A DNA stretch of 64,000 nt from an uncultured Flavobacteriaceae bacterium. Lineage in GTDB: Bacteria; Bacteroidota; Bacteroidia; Flavobacteriales; Flavobacteriaceae. Below the pieces are notes generated by a model. The model made no database searches. It was given only the letters and a program-made list of their open reading frames with translations, and had not been told where the DNA came from. A program made the translations under genes and the position numbers. Shown here in pieces: positions 27,256-36,659 of this stretch; the first letter of the stretch is position 1; the number at the start of each line of letters is the position of its first letter. Location of the stretch: the NCBI GenBank assembly GCA_947494205.1, contig CANLUH010000002.1, forward strand, positions 62,001-126,000, in the 5' to 3' direction.

Positions 27256-29022
27256 ATGAAAAACACATTACTATTTATAGCATTTTTTATGCTATCTATA
27301 ATTGAAGTTTTTGCACAATCCCCTCAAAAAATTAATTACCAAGCGGTTATTAAAGATGCGAGTGGAGAGGCCGTAAGTAATCAAAATATTAGTGTACAGG
27401 TTAATATTAATCAAAGTACTGCAAACGGAACAACAGTCTATTCCGAAACGCATTTGGTAACGACCTCGCAAGATGGATTAGCAACATTATTTATAGGCGA
27501 TGGCACAACAACAGATGATTTTTCATCGATTTCATGGGGCAATACGTCTCATTTTTTAAACATTGCAGTCGATTTAGCTGGTGGATCTACCTATAGTAAT
27601 ATAGGAACACAACAATTAGTAAGCGTACCGTATGCATTAACTGCAAATACTTCCGAAAGTGCTACAAAATTAGAAAGCACTAATAATAATACTGTTGTTA
27701 CAGCCAACAATAACAATGTTAAAATAAATTTGGGGATAGCAGAATCTTATAGCTTTTCTAGTAGTGTAATGCAACTAAATGCTTCAAACCCTAACTTTGG
27801 GAATAACTTAAGATTAGAATTTAAAGATGATTCAAATACAAATACTATAACTAATGTCTTTCCAAATGTAACTATACTTCCAGCACCACAAAACGTGGAT
27901 TATAAATTAAATTTAACAGTAAAAGGTAACGAAACACTAAGCGCTAGAGGAGATGGTTCTGTTAGAATAAATAACAGTTACACTTTACCCAATACAGATG
28001 GTAGTACAGGACAAGCATTGGTAACAGATGGAAGTGGTAATGTATTATGGGGAAGCGCAACAGTACTAACCGATACCGATGGCGATACACAAATACAAGT
28101 AGAGGAAACCAATGATGACGATACTATACGTTTTGATTTAGAAGGTGTCGAATACTTTAAAATGAAAAAAGGAAGACTAGAACCTTTAAATAGTGGCCTT
28201 AGTGTATTTGTTGGAGAAAATGCAGGAGCAAATGACAATTTAAATGACAATGAAAATGTTGGTATTGGGTTTAACTCATTACAACAAAATGTTAGTGGCG
28301 GATCTAATGTAGCTGTTGGGGCTTTTACATTAAGCGCATTAACTAATGGTGGTGCAAATACAGCCGTAGGAATAGGAGCGTTAGAAAACTCAGTACATGG
28401 CGGTAATAATGTTGCCATTGGTGTTGGTGCACTAAGCACATCTGTAGGTAGTACATCTACTGGAGCAGGAGACGATAATGTTGCTATTGGTTATAGAGCA
28501 GGTTTAAATAGTAGAGGAAGAGGAAATGTGTTTTTAGGTGCTAATACAGATTTAAGTGGTTTAACCTCTAACATGCTTATAATAGACAATACCAATACTA
28601 CAACACCGCTTTTAGAAGGTAACTTTGGTACAAATAACTTAAAAATTAACGGTACGTTTCAAACAACATCTAACGCTACAGTTAATGGAAATACAACTAC
28701 TACAGGGTTAACCTCGACAAGTACTCTAAAAATAGGTTCAAGCTCTACTTTAAGCGGTATTTATAAAACTTCAATATCAAGAAATATAGGTAATATAGGA
28801 GGGAATAGTAGTCGTATAGAAACCTTTACAGTAAGTGGTGCAAGCCCCGGAGATGTCGTATTTGTATCGCCAAGTGAAAATTTACAAAGTCAAGTCGTTA
28901 TTGGGCAAGCGTGGGTAAGCGGAAACAATACCGTAAGTGTACGTTTTAGAAATACCGATGGCGGAAATCAAGATCCAGATGGAGGAGATGGGGCAACCTA
29001 TTACATCTCTGTTATTAAATAA
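27256..29022 (+). CDS. fibre/adhesin-like surface protein, tandem paralogue 3 (extended head)
   Basis: The product is 588 residues with a signal peptide (MKNTLLFIAFFMLSIIEVFA). The N-terminal module and the last ~95 residues match paralogues 1 and 2. The middle is longer and has regular YadA-like head repeats: NVGIGFNSLQ, NVAVGAFTLSAL, NTAVGIGALENS, NVAIGVGALSTS, NVAIGYRAG. A DTDGDTQIQVEE segment precedes the head and is absent from the other two. This looks like a module exchange within a duplicated family. It is the last gene of the tandem set. Confidence 0.85.
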   Translation: MKNTLLFIAFFMLSIIEVFAQSPQKINYQAVIKDASGEAVSNQNISVQVNINQSTANGTTVYSETHLVTTSQDGLATLFIGDGTTTDDFSSISWGNTSHFLNIAVDLAGGSTYSNIGTQQLVSVPYALTANTSESATKLESTNNNTVVTANNNNVKINLGIAESYSFSSSVMQLNASNPNFGNNLRLEFKDDSNTNTITNVFPNVTILPAPQNVDYKLNLTVKGNETLSARGDGSVRINNSYTLPNTDGSTGQALVTDGSGNVLWGSATVLTDTDGDTQIQVEETNDDDTIRFDLEGVEYFKMKKGRLEPLNSGLSVFVGENAGANDNLNDNENVGIGFNSLQQNVSGGSNVAVGAFTLSALTNGGANTAVGIGALENSVHGGNNVAIGVGALSTSVGSTSTGAGDDNVAIGYRAGLNSRGRGNVFLGANTDLSGLTSNMLIIDNTNTTTPLLEGNFGTNNLKINGTFQTTSNATVNGNTTTTGLTSTSTLKIGSSSTLSGIYKTSISRNIGNIGGNSSRIETFTVSGASPGDVVFVSPSENLQSQVVIGQAWVSGNNTVSVRFRNTDGGNQDPDGGDGATYYISVIK

Positions 29023-29100
29023 GACGCACCATAATACCAATTAGAGGCGCGTGTAAATACGTTATAAAATAACTAACAAAATAGCTGCTATGTTGTGTAA

Positions 29101-29227
29101 GAGGTTGTTTAAAAAGTAGAGTTCTGTATTATATTTAGTCTGTAAAAATAGTTTATTGTATTGGTCATTAATATTTATACAGACTACACTTAACAAAATG
29201 AATGATGATGACTTTTTAGACCGCCTC
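29101..29227. repeat. 127-bp inverted-repeat element, copy A
   Basis: The left end GAGGTTGTTTAAAAAGT and the right end ACTTTTTAGACCGCCTC form an imperfect terminal inverted repeat. Related elements lie at 48338-48435 and 57453-57583. The size and IRs suggest a MITE- or REP-like element or a large terminator-like hairpin. No ORF is seen in 29023-29318. Confidence 0.6.
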
Positions 29228-29318
29228 TTTTTATTTGCAGAATATATTTTACATGTTATTATTATTTAATAAATAAAGGAGTTGTATGTTTGTGTTTATA
29301 ACCAAAACCATACTATAA

Positions 29319-29696
29319 ATGTCCTCGAGTTTAGTCATTATATTTGCCGCGATATTTGGAGCCTTAGCCATTATTTTAGGAGCCTTTGGCGCACACGCTT
29401 TAAAGAAACAGTTTACACCAGAATTAATGCAAAGTTTCGAAACCGGTGTAAAATACCAAATGTATCACGCTATAGTATTACTACTATTAGGATTTCAGTT
29501 GCCCTTACAAACCACTTTAGAACAAGCTATGGTGTGGTGTTTTATAATAGGCATATTATTATTCTCTTTTAGCATCTATGGCTTGTGTATTTCTTCAGCA
29601 AAAGGCAATAAAATTAAAATACTAGGTCCAATAACACCTTTAGGCGGTTTATGTTTATTGGCGGGCTGGATACTATTAGCTATTAACTTTATTTAA
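29319..29696 (+). CDS. DUF423 family small membrane protein
   Basis: The product is 125 residues with four hydrophobic segments. It matches the DUF423/YgdD-like family: FGALAIILGAFGAHALKKQF at the start, the TGVKYQMYHAIVLLLLGF segment, and the C-terminal ITPLGGLCLLAGWILLAINF. Its function is unknown; it is an integral inner-membrane protein. An overlapping frame (29282-29572) is less convincing and was dropped. Confidence 0.9.
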   Translation: MSSSLVIIFAAIFGALAIILGAFGAHALKKQFTPELMQSFETGVKYQMYHAIVLLLLGFQLPLQTTLEQAMVWCFIIGILLFSFSIYGLCISSAKGNKIKILGPITPLGGLCLLAGWILLAINFI

Positions 29697-29708
29697 AAGC
29701 TTTAGGTA

Positions 29709-29792
29709 TTCCTTCCTTTAATAAAAGGAAGGTGGTTTTTTCGAAAGAAAAAATCGGATGGTTTTACATAAAATAGCGAAGCTTATTTTTAA
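29709..29792. repeat. ~85-bp dispersed repeat, copy 1 (left of the defence island)
   Basis: A CCTTCCTTT/AAAGGAAGG hairpin (9-bp stem) is followed by GGTGGTTTTTTC, ATCGGATGGTTTTACA and AATAGCGAAGCT. A clearly related copy in the same orientation lies at 42909-42994, on the other side of the defence genes. Confidence 0.75.
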
Positions 29793-29852
29793 TACATCAG
29801 ATGTCAACACTAATTAAAATATAAAACAATCAACTTAAATACTAAAATCACC

Positions 29853-30371
29853 ATGAACAAACTCACAGTCCTACTATTAGCTTTCATAATCTTTAGTTGT
29901 AACGACGACACTAAAAAAGCAAAAAACACTCCTGTAGAAGCACAAACAGAACAAACAGAGCAGGCAGAAACTAAAGTAGAGATCATTAAAGCTGATAAAC
30001 CAGACTGCATGATTCCTTTTTTTAAGAATACAAAAACACCAGAAGGCGCAGGAAATGAAAAACTTGTAAAAAGCTTTAAAGCACTTGCTACTAATCAAGC
30101 GAGTAAGAGTATAACCATTACTAAAAATAATATAAAAGAAACTCTAGAAGAAGCAAAAAAATATAGACAAGCCGTTATTATTGTAGCTAACCATACTGTT
30201 GTAAAAGTATTAGATTATAATAATTGTAAAGTGTCTGCGTCTTGGGGAGCTTGTATGCCGTATGTAGAAGGTTATATTAAAAAAGGAAGCTTACAACCGC
30301 AAAAAGATTATGCTAATAATATTATTGGCTTACCAGATGCACAAGAGCGTGTAATGTATTTGTATAACTAA
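29853..30371 (+). CDS. lipoprotein of unknown function
   Basis: The product is 172 residues. It starts with the lipoprotein signal KLTVLLLAFIIFSC (Cys15), then a Lys/Glu/Thr/Gln-rich linker, then a compact C-terminal domain with several Cys and aromatics (KPDCMIPFFKN, NNCKVSASWGACMPYVEGYI) and an end in RVMYLYN. I do not recognise the domain. It is the first gene to the right of the ~85-bp repeat. It is not obviously part of the defence genes. Confidence 0.75.
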   Translation: MNKLTVLLLAFIIFSCNDDTKKAKNTPVEAQTEQTEQAETKVEIIKADKPDCMIPFFKNTKTPEGAGNEKLVKSFKALATNQASKSITITKNNIKETLEEAKKYRQAVIIVANHTVVKVLDYNNCKVSASWGACMPYVEGYIKKGSLQPQKDYANNIIGLPDAQERVMYLYN

Positions 30372-30394
30372 GAGATTACACAATTTACCCTTAA

Positions 30395-30425
30395 CGTCAG
30401 TTCGAGTGAAATTTCTTTTTTTAGG
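30395..30425. repeat. partial CGTCAGTTCGAGTG repeat
   Basis: CGTCAGTTCGAGTG followed by a short T-run matches the left half of the repeat at 20378 and 52998, but the distal GAGAAC half is missing. Confidence 0.5.
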
Positions 30426-30472
30426 AATTTTGTTATCTAATCATTTTGTTTAATACTAAAGTCTGTTAAATA

Positions 30473-30835
30473 ATGAAACTAATAGATGATTACATCTTAG
30501 ATAAAGATGGTAATGTAAAAAAAGAGTACTTAAGTCATAAAAATGAATTATCGGAAGAGGTAATAAACTATCTTAAATCTGGTAATGGTTATGTAAGTAT
30601 AGCATCATTACGGGATTGCGAATTTTGTAACGAAAAGCATTCTATGCTTTACATGATAGATGGAAAATGGATGTGGGGAAAATGGTTAATACATTATATA
30701 GAGGAACATCATATAAAACTTCCTTTAGAGTTTATAACAGATTTAGAATTGTTAGACTATAAATGTCCCAAGCTTACAGATCAACAAATTGAAGCATTAA
30801 TATCTAGAGAAATAGAACATATTCCATATAAATAA
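30473..30835 (+). CDS. unrecognised 120-aa protein with a CxxC motif
   Basis: The protein is hydrophilic, with no signal peptide. A CEFCNEKHSMLY segment (possible zinc-binding CxxC with a nearby His) is followed by GKWMWGKWLIHYIEEHHIKL, which carries clustered His and Trp, and then LPLEFITDLELL. The Cys2 plus His cluster could bind a metal. I do not know the family. It has its own terminator at 30859 and lies at the left edge of the defence genes, so an immunity or regulatory role is possible but unsupported. Confidence 0.65.
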   Translation: MKLIDDYILDKDGNVKKEYLSHKNELSEEVINYLKSGNGYVSIASLRDCEFCNEKHSMLYMIDGKWMWGKWLIHYIEEHHIKLPLEFITDLELLDYKCPKLTDQQIEALISREIEHIPYK

Positions 30836-30858
30836 AATCAAGCTTTTTATTAAAACAT

Positions 30859-30888
30859 AAAACCATCCCCAATTAAGGATGGTTTTTT
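30859..30888 (+). terminator. Rho-independent terminator
   Basis: AAAACCATCC and GGATGGTTTT form a 10-bp stem around an 8-base loop, followed by a T-run. It begins 23 bases after the stop of the 120-aa gene. Confidence 0.88.
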
Positions 30889-31060
30889 GTTTACGGCTTT
30901 CCGTAGTTACAAAAACTAAGATTCAGTTATTATTGTGTTGTATTAAGTACTATATTTAGGGACATTCTTCCCTACAAGAGTTTTAATAGCCTAATTAAAA
31001 TAAAAAACTAGAGCTTTACTAAGGTAAAACACAAGACAAATAATACCTATAACTAAATTA

Positions 31061-32143
31061 ATGGCAAAAAAGAATTTTAAAATCTGGATGGTACGTGCAG
31101 GACGCGGCAGTTATTTAATAGAAGAATTTTTAAAAGAAGATATCGTAGCCATTGGCTGGAACGATATAGGTCCTTTAGAAGAAGGCACCACCTTAAATAC
31201 TATAAAAGAAAAGTTAAGTGAAGCTTATCCAGACGATTCAGATAATCGTGTTCGTATGAGTGCAGGACAGCTATTCAGAATGTTTAAAAAATTTAAAGTA
31301 GGCGATAAGGTGGTTACCTACGATTCCGATTCTAGAGTTTATTATTTAGGCGAAATAACTTCTGGGTATAAATACAGCGAAAAACTAAGTTATCGCCATT
31401 ATAGAACAGTAGAATGGATAGAAGTTCCCATGTCTAGAGATGCACTCTCAGTTGGGTCTAAAAATATACTAGGAGCTGTTTTAACCATTTTTGAAGTGCC
31501 TTTAAAGGTCTGGAAAGAATTAATAAAAGACCATCCAAAGTATATGTCTAAAGAGGATTTAGCTATAGCAGGAGACGAAGCTAATAAAATGATAGAAGAT
31601 GAAGGGCTAGAAGAAGATGTACGCCCAATTATAGTAGAATATGAAAAGGAACACGAATTGGATGACATAAAAGAAGACGTCATTTCCCGTTCCAACGAAT
31701 TTATAAAAGATCTTATTGTAAAATTAGAATGGGACGAACTCGAAAAATTAGTAGCGGGCATTTTGCAAGCCATGGGCTATAAAGCACGATTAACAGGTCG
31801 AGGTCCAGACTTAGGAAGCGATATTATAGCTTCGCTAGACGGACTAGAAATGACCGAACCCATTATAAAAGTAGAAGTTAAGCACAAAATAAAAAGCAAA
31901 GATAAAATAGGCGCACCAGACATAAGAAGCTTTGTCGGCGGTTTACGTAATACCACAAAAGGCATTTACGTGTCATCAACAGGCTTTTCTAAAGACGCTA
32001 AAATGGAAGCCGAGCGCGCCAACTTTCAAATCACACTAGTCGATTTAGACCGTTTAGTAGAATTACTAATAGACTATTACGAAACATTAGACTCAGAAAG
32101 TAGAGCATTAGTGCCATTAAAGCGCATCTATTGGCCAGTGTAA
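31061..32143 (+). CDS. Mrr-type restriction endonuclease with N-terminal recognition-like domain
   Basis: The product is 360 residues. The C-terminal Mrr_cat domain (about 215-340) has the PD-(D/E)xK core: the helix WDELEKLVAGILQAMGYKA, then GRGPDLGSDII (Asp254), then VEVKHK (Glu272, Lys274), then GIYVSSTGFS. The N-terminal ~130 residues (IWMVRAGRGSYLIEEFL, VAIGWNDIG, KVVTYDSDSRVYYLGEITSG) look like the EVE/PUA-like recognition domain found in some modification-dependent restriction proteins. A fully acidic linker (EDEGLEEDV) joins them. It acts on DNA in the cytoplasm, probably as a modification-dependent or type IV-like defence nuclease (inferred). It is the first nuclease of the defence island. 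Confidence 0.85.
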   Translation: MAKKNFKIWMVRAGRGSYLIEEFLKEDIVAIGWNDIGPLEEGTTLNTIKEKLSEAYPDDSDNRVRMSAGQLFRMFKKFKVGDKVVTYDSDSRVYYLGEITSGYKYSEKLSYRHYRTVEWIEVPMSRDALSVGSKNILGAVLTIFEVPLKVWKELIKDHPKYMSKEDLAIAGDEANKMIEDEGLEEDVRPIIVEYEKEHELDDIKEDVISRSNEFIKDLIVKLEWDELEKLVAGILQAMGYKARLTGRGPDLGSDIIASLDGLEMTEPIIKVEVKHKIKSKDKIGAPDIRSFVGGLRNTTKGIYVSSTGFSKDAKMEAERANFQITLVDLDRLVELLIDYYETLDSESRALVPLKRIYWPV

Positions 32144-32226
32144 AAACAAAGTGCAGAATATATTTTACATTTTAAAAAAGCAATGTTTTTAAACACAAAT
32201 TACAGTATACCGTAAAATAAACTCAA

Positions 32227-32234
32227 TAACTTTG
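32227..32234 (+). promoter_or_regulatory. candidate -7 box upstream of mod
   Basis: TAACTTTG matches TAnnTTTG, 38 bases upstream of the mod start. No clear -33 element is seen. Confidence 0.4.
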
Positions 32235-32271
32235 GCTATTTTAGTGGCCACCATAATACACCAAAGACTAT

Positions 32272-33933
32272 ATGCCAACACTTAACTGGATAGGAAAAGA
32301 AAAAGTAATTAACCATCACCAAGATGTGCATTATAAAATACTAGAGCCTCAATACACTTTTAGTAATGGTAAAGAAGATAAAGATGCTACTTCTGAAAAC
32401 AAAATAATACATGGAGATAACCTTGAAGCTCTAAAAAGTCTATTGCCAGAATATGAAGGTAAAATAAAATGTATTTACATAGACCCACCCTACAATACAG
32501 GAAATGAAGGTTGGGCATATAATGACAATGTAAACCACCCCAAGCTTAAAAAATGGTTAGGGCAAGTAGTAGGTAAAGAAAGTGAAGATTTGAGTAGACA
32601 TGACAAGTGGTTGTGTATGATGTACCCCAGATTAAAACTCTTGCACAAATTATTAGCTGATGATGGAGTAATTTTTATTTCTATTGATTACAATGAATGT
32701 GCATATTTAAAATTATTACTTGATGAAATTTTTGGCAGAAGCAATTTTATTTTTGATCTACCAAGAATTACAAAAAAATCAGGGAAATCATCTGAATTTA
32801 TCTCAATAAACAATGATAACTTATTGATTTATAAAAAATCAAAGAAAACTAGTTTAAACTTATTTGAGCATAATGATGACAATTTTAAATATGAAGATGA
32901 ATACATTGAAACAAGAGGTAAGTACAAATTGAACCAAACACTAGATTATGGTACGATTCAGTATTCACCATCTTTAGATTATGAAATCATAATTGATGGT
33001 GAAACTTTTAGACCTGGTAATGCATCAAAGGAGGAAATGATAAAAAGGCAAGAATTAAACCCCAAAAGTGATTTTTGTTGGAGATGGTCAAAAGAATTAT
33101 TTGAGTTTGGTTATAATAATGGATTTGTTGTAGTAAAAAAATCAAAAAATGGAAAAAGACTTTATACTAAAACTTATTTGAATTGTACAATAAAAAAAGA
33201 TGGGGATTATAAAGTCATTTTTCAAAAAAGGCAAAAACCTGTAACTACATTAGAATTTACAGAAAATATTTATTCAAATGATAATTCAAAAAAAGAGTTA
33301 GAAAGGATATTTAATAAAAAAGTTTTTGAATATTCTAAACCATCTGAATTAGTGAAGATATTAACTTATCTGGGAACAGACAAGAACTCCATTATTTTAG
33401 ACTCCTTTGCAGGTTCAGGCACAACTGCGCATGCAGTCTTAAACCTTAACAAACAAGACGGTGGTGACAGAAAATTTATTTTAGTAGAAATGGAAGACTA
33501 TGCCAATACCATTACTGCTGAGAGGGTAAAAAGAGTAATTAAAGGTTATGGAAAAGATCAAAAAGCAGTAGAGGGTACAGGAGGAGATTTTACTTTTTAT
33601 GAGTTAGGGCAATCTTTATTTTTAGATAATGGCTTTTTAAATGAAGCCATTGGTTTACCCAAAATATTAGAATATGTGTGGTATACAGAAACTAAAGAAC
33701 CATTTGTAGCCCAAAAAGAGAAGTATTTGTTAGGTGCTAAACATGATACTGCTTATTATTTCTACTATCAAAAAGAGAGCTTAACTACACTAGATGAAAG
33801 CTTTTTAAGAGCTATTAAAACAAAAGCTAGTCAATATATAATTTATGCAGATAATTGCCTGTTAGACCAAGCTATTATGGATAAATACAACATTGTATTT
33901 AAAAAAATACCAAGAGATATTACACGATTTTAA
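32272..33933 (+). CDS. mod: type III restriction-modification system methyltransferase (Mod)
   Basis: The product is 553 residues. This is a beta-class N6-adenine methyltransferase: motif IV DPPYNTG (Asp71-Tyr74) precedes motif I, DSFAGSGTTAHAV (from Asp377). The target recognition region lies between them (about residues 150-360). In type III systems Mod methylates one strand of an asymmetric site and also gives Res its specificity. The family is usually somewhat longer (about 600-650). The next gene, res, begins 11 bases after its stop, so the pair forms an operon. The recognition region appears poorer in the conserved core motifs and more AT-rich in codon choice than the flanks, as often seen for exchanged specificity domains (impression only). 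Confidence 0.93.
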   Translation: MPTLNWIGKEKVINHHQDVHYKILEPQYTFSNGKEDKDATSENKIIHGDNLEALKSLLPEYEGKIKCIYIDPPYNTGNEGWAYNDNVNHPKLKKWLGQVVGKESEDLSRHDKWLCMMYPRLKLLHKLLADDGVIFISIDYNECAYLKLLLDEIFGRSNFIFDLPRITKKSGKSSEFISINNDNLLIYKKSKKTSLNLFEHNDDNFKYEDEYIETRGKYKLNQTLDYGTIQYSPSLDYEIIIDGETFRPGNASKEEMIKRQELNPKSDFCWRWSKELFEFGYNNGFVVVKKSKNGKRLYTKTYLNCTIKKDGDYKVIFQKRQKPVTTLEFTENIYSNDNSKKELERIFNKKVFEYSKPSELVKILTYLGTDKNSIILDSFAGSGTTAHAVLNLNKQDGGDRKFILVEMEDYANTITAERVKRVIKGYGKDQKAVEGTGGDFTFYELGQSLFLDNGFLNEAIGLPKILEYVWYTETKEPFVAQKEKYLLGAKHDTAYYFYYQKESLTTLDESFLRAIKTKASQYIIYADNCLLDQAIMDKYNIVFKKIPRDITRF

Positions 33934-33944
33934 GATATACCTAA

Positions 33945-36626
33945 ATGGAACTAAAACCATACCAACATAAAGTAATTAAAGATTTAGAGCATTTTTTGTC
34001 TTATGTACAAAAAGAGCCTAGTCCTGCAAAAGCATTTAACCAATATTGGGAAGATAAATTGGGTATGCCTTATACACCACAATTAGATGGTTCTTTTGAG
34101 GGTATGAAACCTTACAAAGACAATATACCTAATACAGTTCATGTAGCAGTAAAAGTACCTACTGCTGGTGGTAAAACCTTTATAGCCTGTAATGCCTTGC
34201 ACACTATAAATAAGCATTTTAATCAAGGTAATACAAAAGCTGTGGTTTGGTTGGTGCCTTGGTCTAATCTGTTACAACAAACTGTAAAAAATTTATCTAA
34301 CCCTAACCACCCATATAGAGAAAAACTAAATAGTTTATTTGGCAACAGGGTTGAAGTTTATGAAAAAGACCAGTTGCTACAAGGTGCTAATTTCAACCCT
34401 ACTTCTGTAACAGAACAGCTTAACATTTTTGTATTTAACTTTAGTAGTTTACGTATAAACTCTAGAAAAAAAGATGACAGAAAAGTGTTTCAAGAAAATG
34501 GTGCATTAGAGTCTTTTAGAAACACCATTGTAGATAAAGATTTGGTGCTACCAGATACAGATGAAACTGCATTAATTAATGTTATTAGAAGTTTGAATCC
34601 TATTGTTGTAGTAGATGAAAGCCACAATGCAGAAAGTGGTTTAAGTGTAGAAATGCTTAATAACTTAAATCCATCTTTAGTGCTAGACCTTACTGCTACA
34701 CCTAAAGAAAATAGCAACATTATTTCTTTTGTAAATGCCTTGGCTCTTAAAAAAGAAAATATGGTGAAGCTACCTGTAGTAGTTTATAATCATCATAAAA
34801 AAGAAGAGGTTATTACAAGTGCTTTACACTTACAAAGACAACTAGAACTATTAGCTATTGAAGAAGAAAAAGCTACAGGAAAATACATAAGACCTATTAT
34901 ATTATTCCAAGCACAGTCTAACATAAAAGGAAAAAACAATACTACATTTCAAAAAATAAAAGAACAGTTAGTAAAGCTTCAAATTCCTGAAGAACAAATA
35001 AAAATAAAAACTAGTGGTATAGATGAGCTTAAAGGTATAGACCTTATGGCTAAAGACTGTCCTGTAAAATATATTATAACAGTAAATGCTTTAAAAGAGG
35101 GTTGGGATTGCCCTAATGCCTACATATTAGCTTCTCTAGCAGATAAATCTTCTGCTGTAGAAGTAGAACAAATTTTAGGTAGAGTTTTAAGACAACCATA
35201 TGTAGTTAAACATAAAGAGGCATTACTCAACATGTCTTTTGTATTAACAGCGTCATCAAAATTTAATGACACATTAGATAGCATTGTTAAAGGTTTACAG
35301 GAATCTGGATTTAGTAAAGATGATTATTATGCAGAAGAGGCGCTTGAAGAAGAATTAAACCCTAATGAAATACTTACTCAAGATTTATTTGCTCAAGAGT
35401 CAGAGTTAACATATGAAGTAAAATCTGATGAAGAATTTGATGTTACAGCCATTGCATTTAATCCAAATGATGAAGTAACTCTAGAAACCATTAGCCAACA
35501 AAACCCATTAGTATCTCAAATAACAGAAAAAGCAAAAGTTGAAGGACAAACTTTTGAGCAGAAAGTTAATGATATAGAGATTGATGATACTACTTCAATT
35601 TTTACAGACATTATGAAAACTGCACCAAAAATCTATAAAATAGACACTCAATTTAAAGATATAGTAAGTGCTATTAAATTACCACAGTTCTTTAAAAAAG
35701 TAGAAGAAAGTGAAATAGAAGAAGTAAGTCTATTTGAAGAATTAAATTCTGAGGATCAATACCTAAATAAAGTAAGTTTATTGGATGGCTTCAAATTATC
35801 TGATTATAGCACACGCATTACTTTTGAGGACATTTCTAAAGAAATATATGCAGTAGATTTTAATGAGCAAAAAAAGACTGCTACAGCTCAGAAAGTAAGC
35901 AAAAGAGCTAAAGATATACTGGTAGACACCATCTTATCTAAGCCTAAAGAATCTCAAGTAAACCAGATAAGTAGCATTATTGTATCTAAACTAGGAGATA
36001 TGACCCCTATTTCTCAACAAGAACTACAAAAATATGTAAGTAGGGTTTTTGACAACCTTTCTGCTGAACAAATTAGGGATATTGTAGACAATGACTTCAT
36101 CTATGTAAAGAAGATTAAGGATAAAATTAAGGAGCTAACTAATGAATATGCTAAAGAGCGTTTTAAAATTGGGATTGATAGTAATAAAATTGTGGTAAAG
36201 GAAAATTTTGCATTTCTAGAAACCTTGTCATTTTTAAATCCTAGTACCACTATCAGTAAATCTCTTTATGATGGAGAGGCTAGTATGAATAATTATGAGC
36301 AAAAAATGATACTTGAAGTTGCTTCTCTAGAAAATATAGTGTTTTGGCATAGAAACCTTGAAAGAGGAAAAGGATTTGCCTTAAATGGATTTAGCTCAAA
36401 CCACTATCCAGACTTTATTATTTATACTAAAAAAGGAAACATCATCTTGCTAGAAACAAAAGGAGATGTTTATGACAATGATGATAGTAAAAACAAAAAC
36501 ATATTAGGTAAAACTTGGGCTGAAAAAGCTGGAGATAATTATAAATATTTTATGGTCTTCGAAACTAAACAAGTAGAAAACACTTATACAGCAAAAAGTG
36601 TAATTGAAGTTTTAAGAGGCTTATAG
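33945..36626 (+). CDS. res: type III restriction enzyme helicase/endonuclease subunit (Res)
   Basis: The product is 893 residues. It is an SF2 helicase with Walker A VPTAGGKT (about 71-78), a DESH box (Asp224-His227 in VVDESHNAE), the motif III-like LDLTATP and motif VI QILGRVLRQP. The C-terminal endonuclease has a PD-(D/E)xK signature, HYPDFIIYT then ILLETKGD (about 820-840). With Mod it cleaves DNA after ATP-dependent communication between two unmethylated sites. All key motifs are intact. The length is near the family norm. Confidence 0.93.
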   Translation: MELKPYQHKVIKDLEHFLSYVQKEPSPAKAFNQYWEDKLGMPYTPQLDGSFEGMKPYKDNIPNTVHVAVKVPTAGGKTFIACNALHTINKHFNQGNTKAVVWLVPWSNLLQQTVKNLSNPNHPYREKLNSLFGNRVEVYEKDQLLQGANFNPTSVTEQLNIFVFNFSSLRINSRKKDDRKVFQENGALESFRNTIVDKDLVLPDTDETALINVIRSLNPIVVVDESHNAESGLSVEMLNNLNPSLVLDLTATPKENSNIISFVNALALKKENMVKLPVVVYNHHKKEEVITSALHLQRQLELLAIEEEKATGKYIRPIILFQAQSNIKGKNNTTFQKIKEQLVKLQIPEEQIKIKTSGIDELKGIDLMAKDCPVKYIITVNALKEGWDCPNAYILASLADKSSAVEVEQILGRVLRQPYVVKHKEALLNMSFVLTASSKFNDTLDSIVKGLQESGFSKDDYYAEEALEEELNPNEILTQDLFAQESELTYEVKSDEEFDVTAIAFNPNDEVTLETISQQNPLVSQITEKAKVEGQTFEQKVNDIEIDDTTSIFTDIMKTAPKIYKIDTQFKDIVSAIKLPQFFKKVEESEIEEVSLFEELNSEDQYLNKVSLLDGFKLSDYSTRITFEDISKEIYAVDFNEQKKTATAQKVSKRAKDILVDTILSKPKESQVNQISSIIVSKLGDMTPISQQELQKYVSRVFDNLSAEQIRDIVDNDFIYVKKIKDKIKELTNEYAKERFKIGIDSNKIVVKENFAFLETLSFLNPSTTISKSLYDGEASMNNYEQKMILEVASLENIVFWHRNLERGKGFALNGFSSNHYPDFIIYTKKGNIILLETKGDVYDNDDSKNKNILGKTWAEKAGDNYKYFMVFETKQVENTYTAKSVIEVLRGL

Positions 36627-36659
36627 ATATAATAGATAGTATATTTTTTAATTATAATA

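Noticed and set aside
24037-29022. Prophage or tailocin, suggested by tail-fibre-like proteins
   Set aside because: Each has its own signal peptide, and there are no capsid, sheath, portal or lysis genes anywhere in the window.
29282-29572. ORF overlapping the DUF423 gene in another frame
   Set aside because: Low-complexity composition and no domain, whereas the 29319 frame matches DUF423 over its full length.
30395-30425. A terminator for the lipoprotein gene at 29853
   Set aside because: No stem can be formed; it matches the dispersed CGTCAGTTCGAGTG repeat instead.
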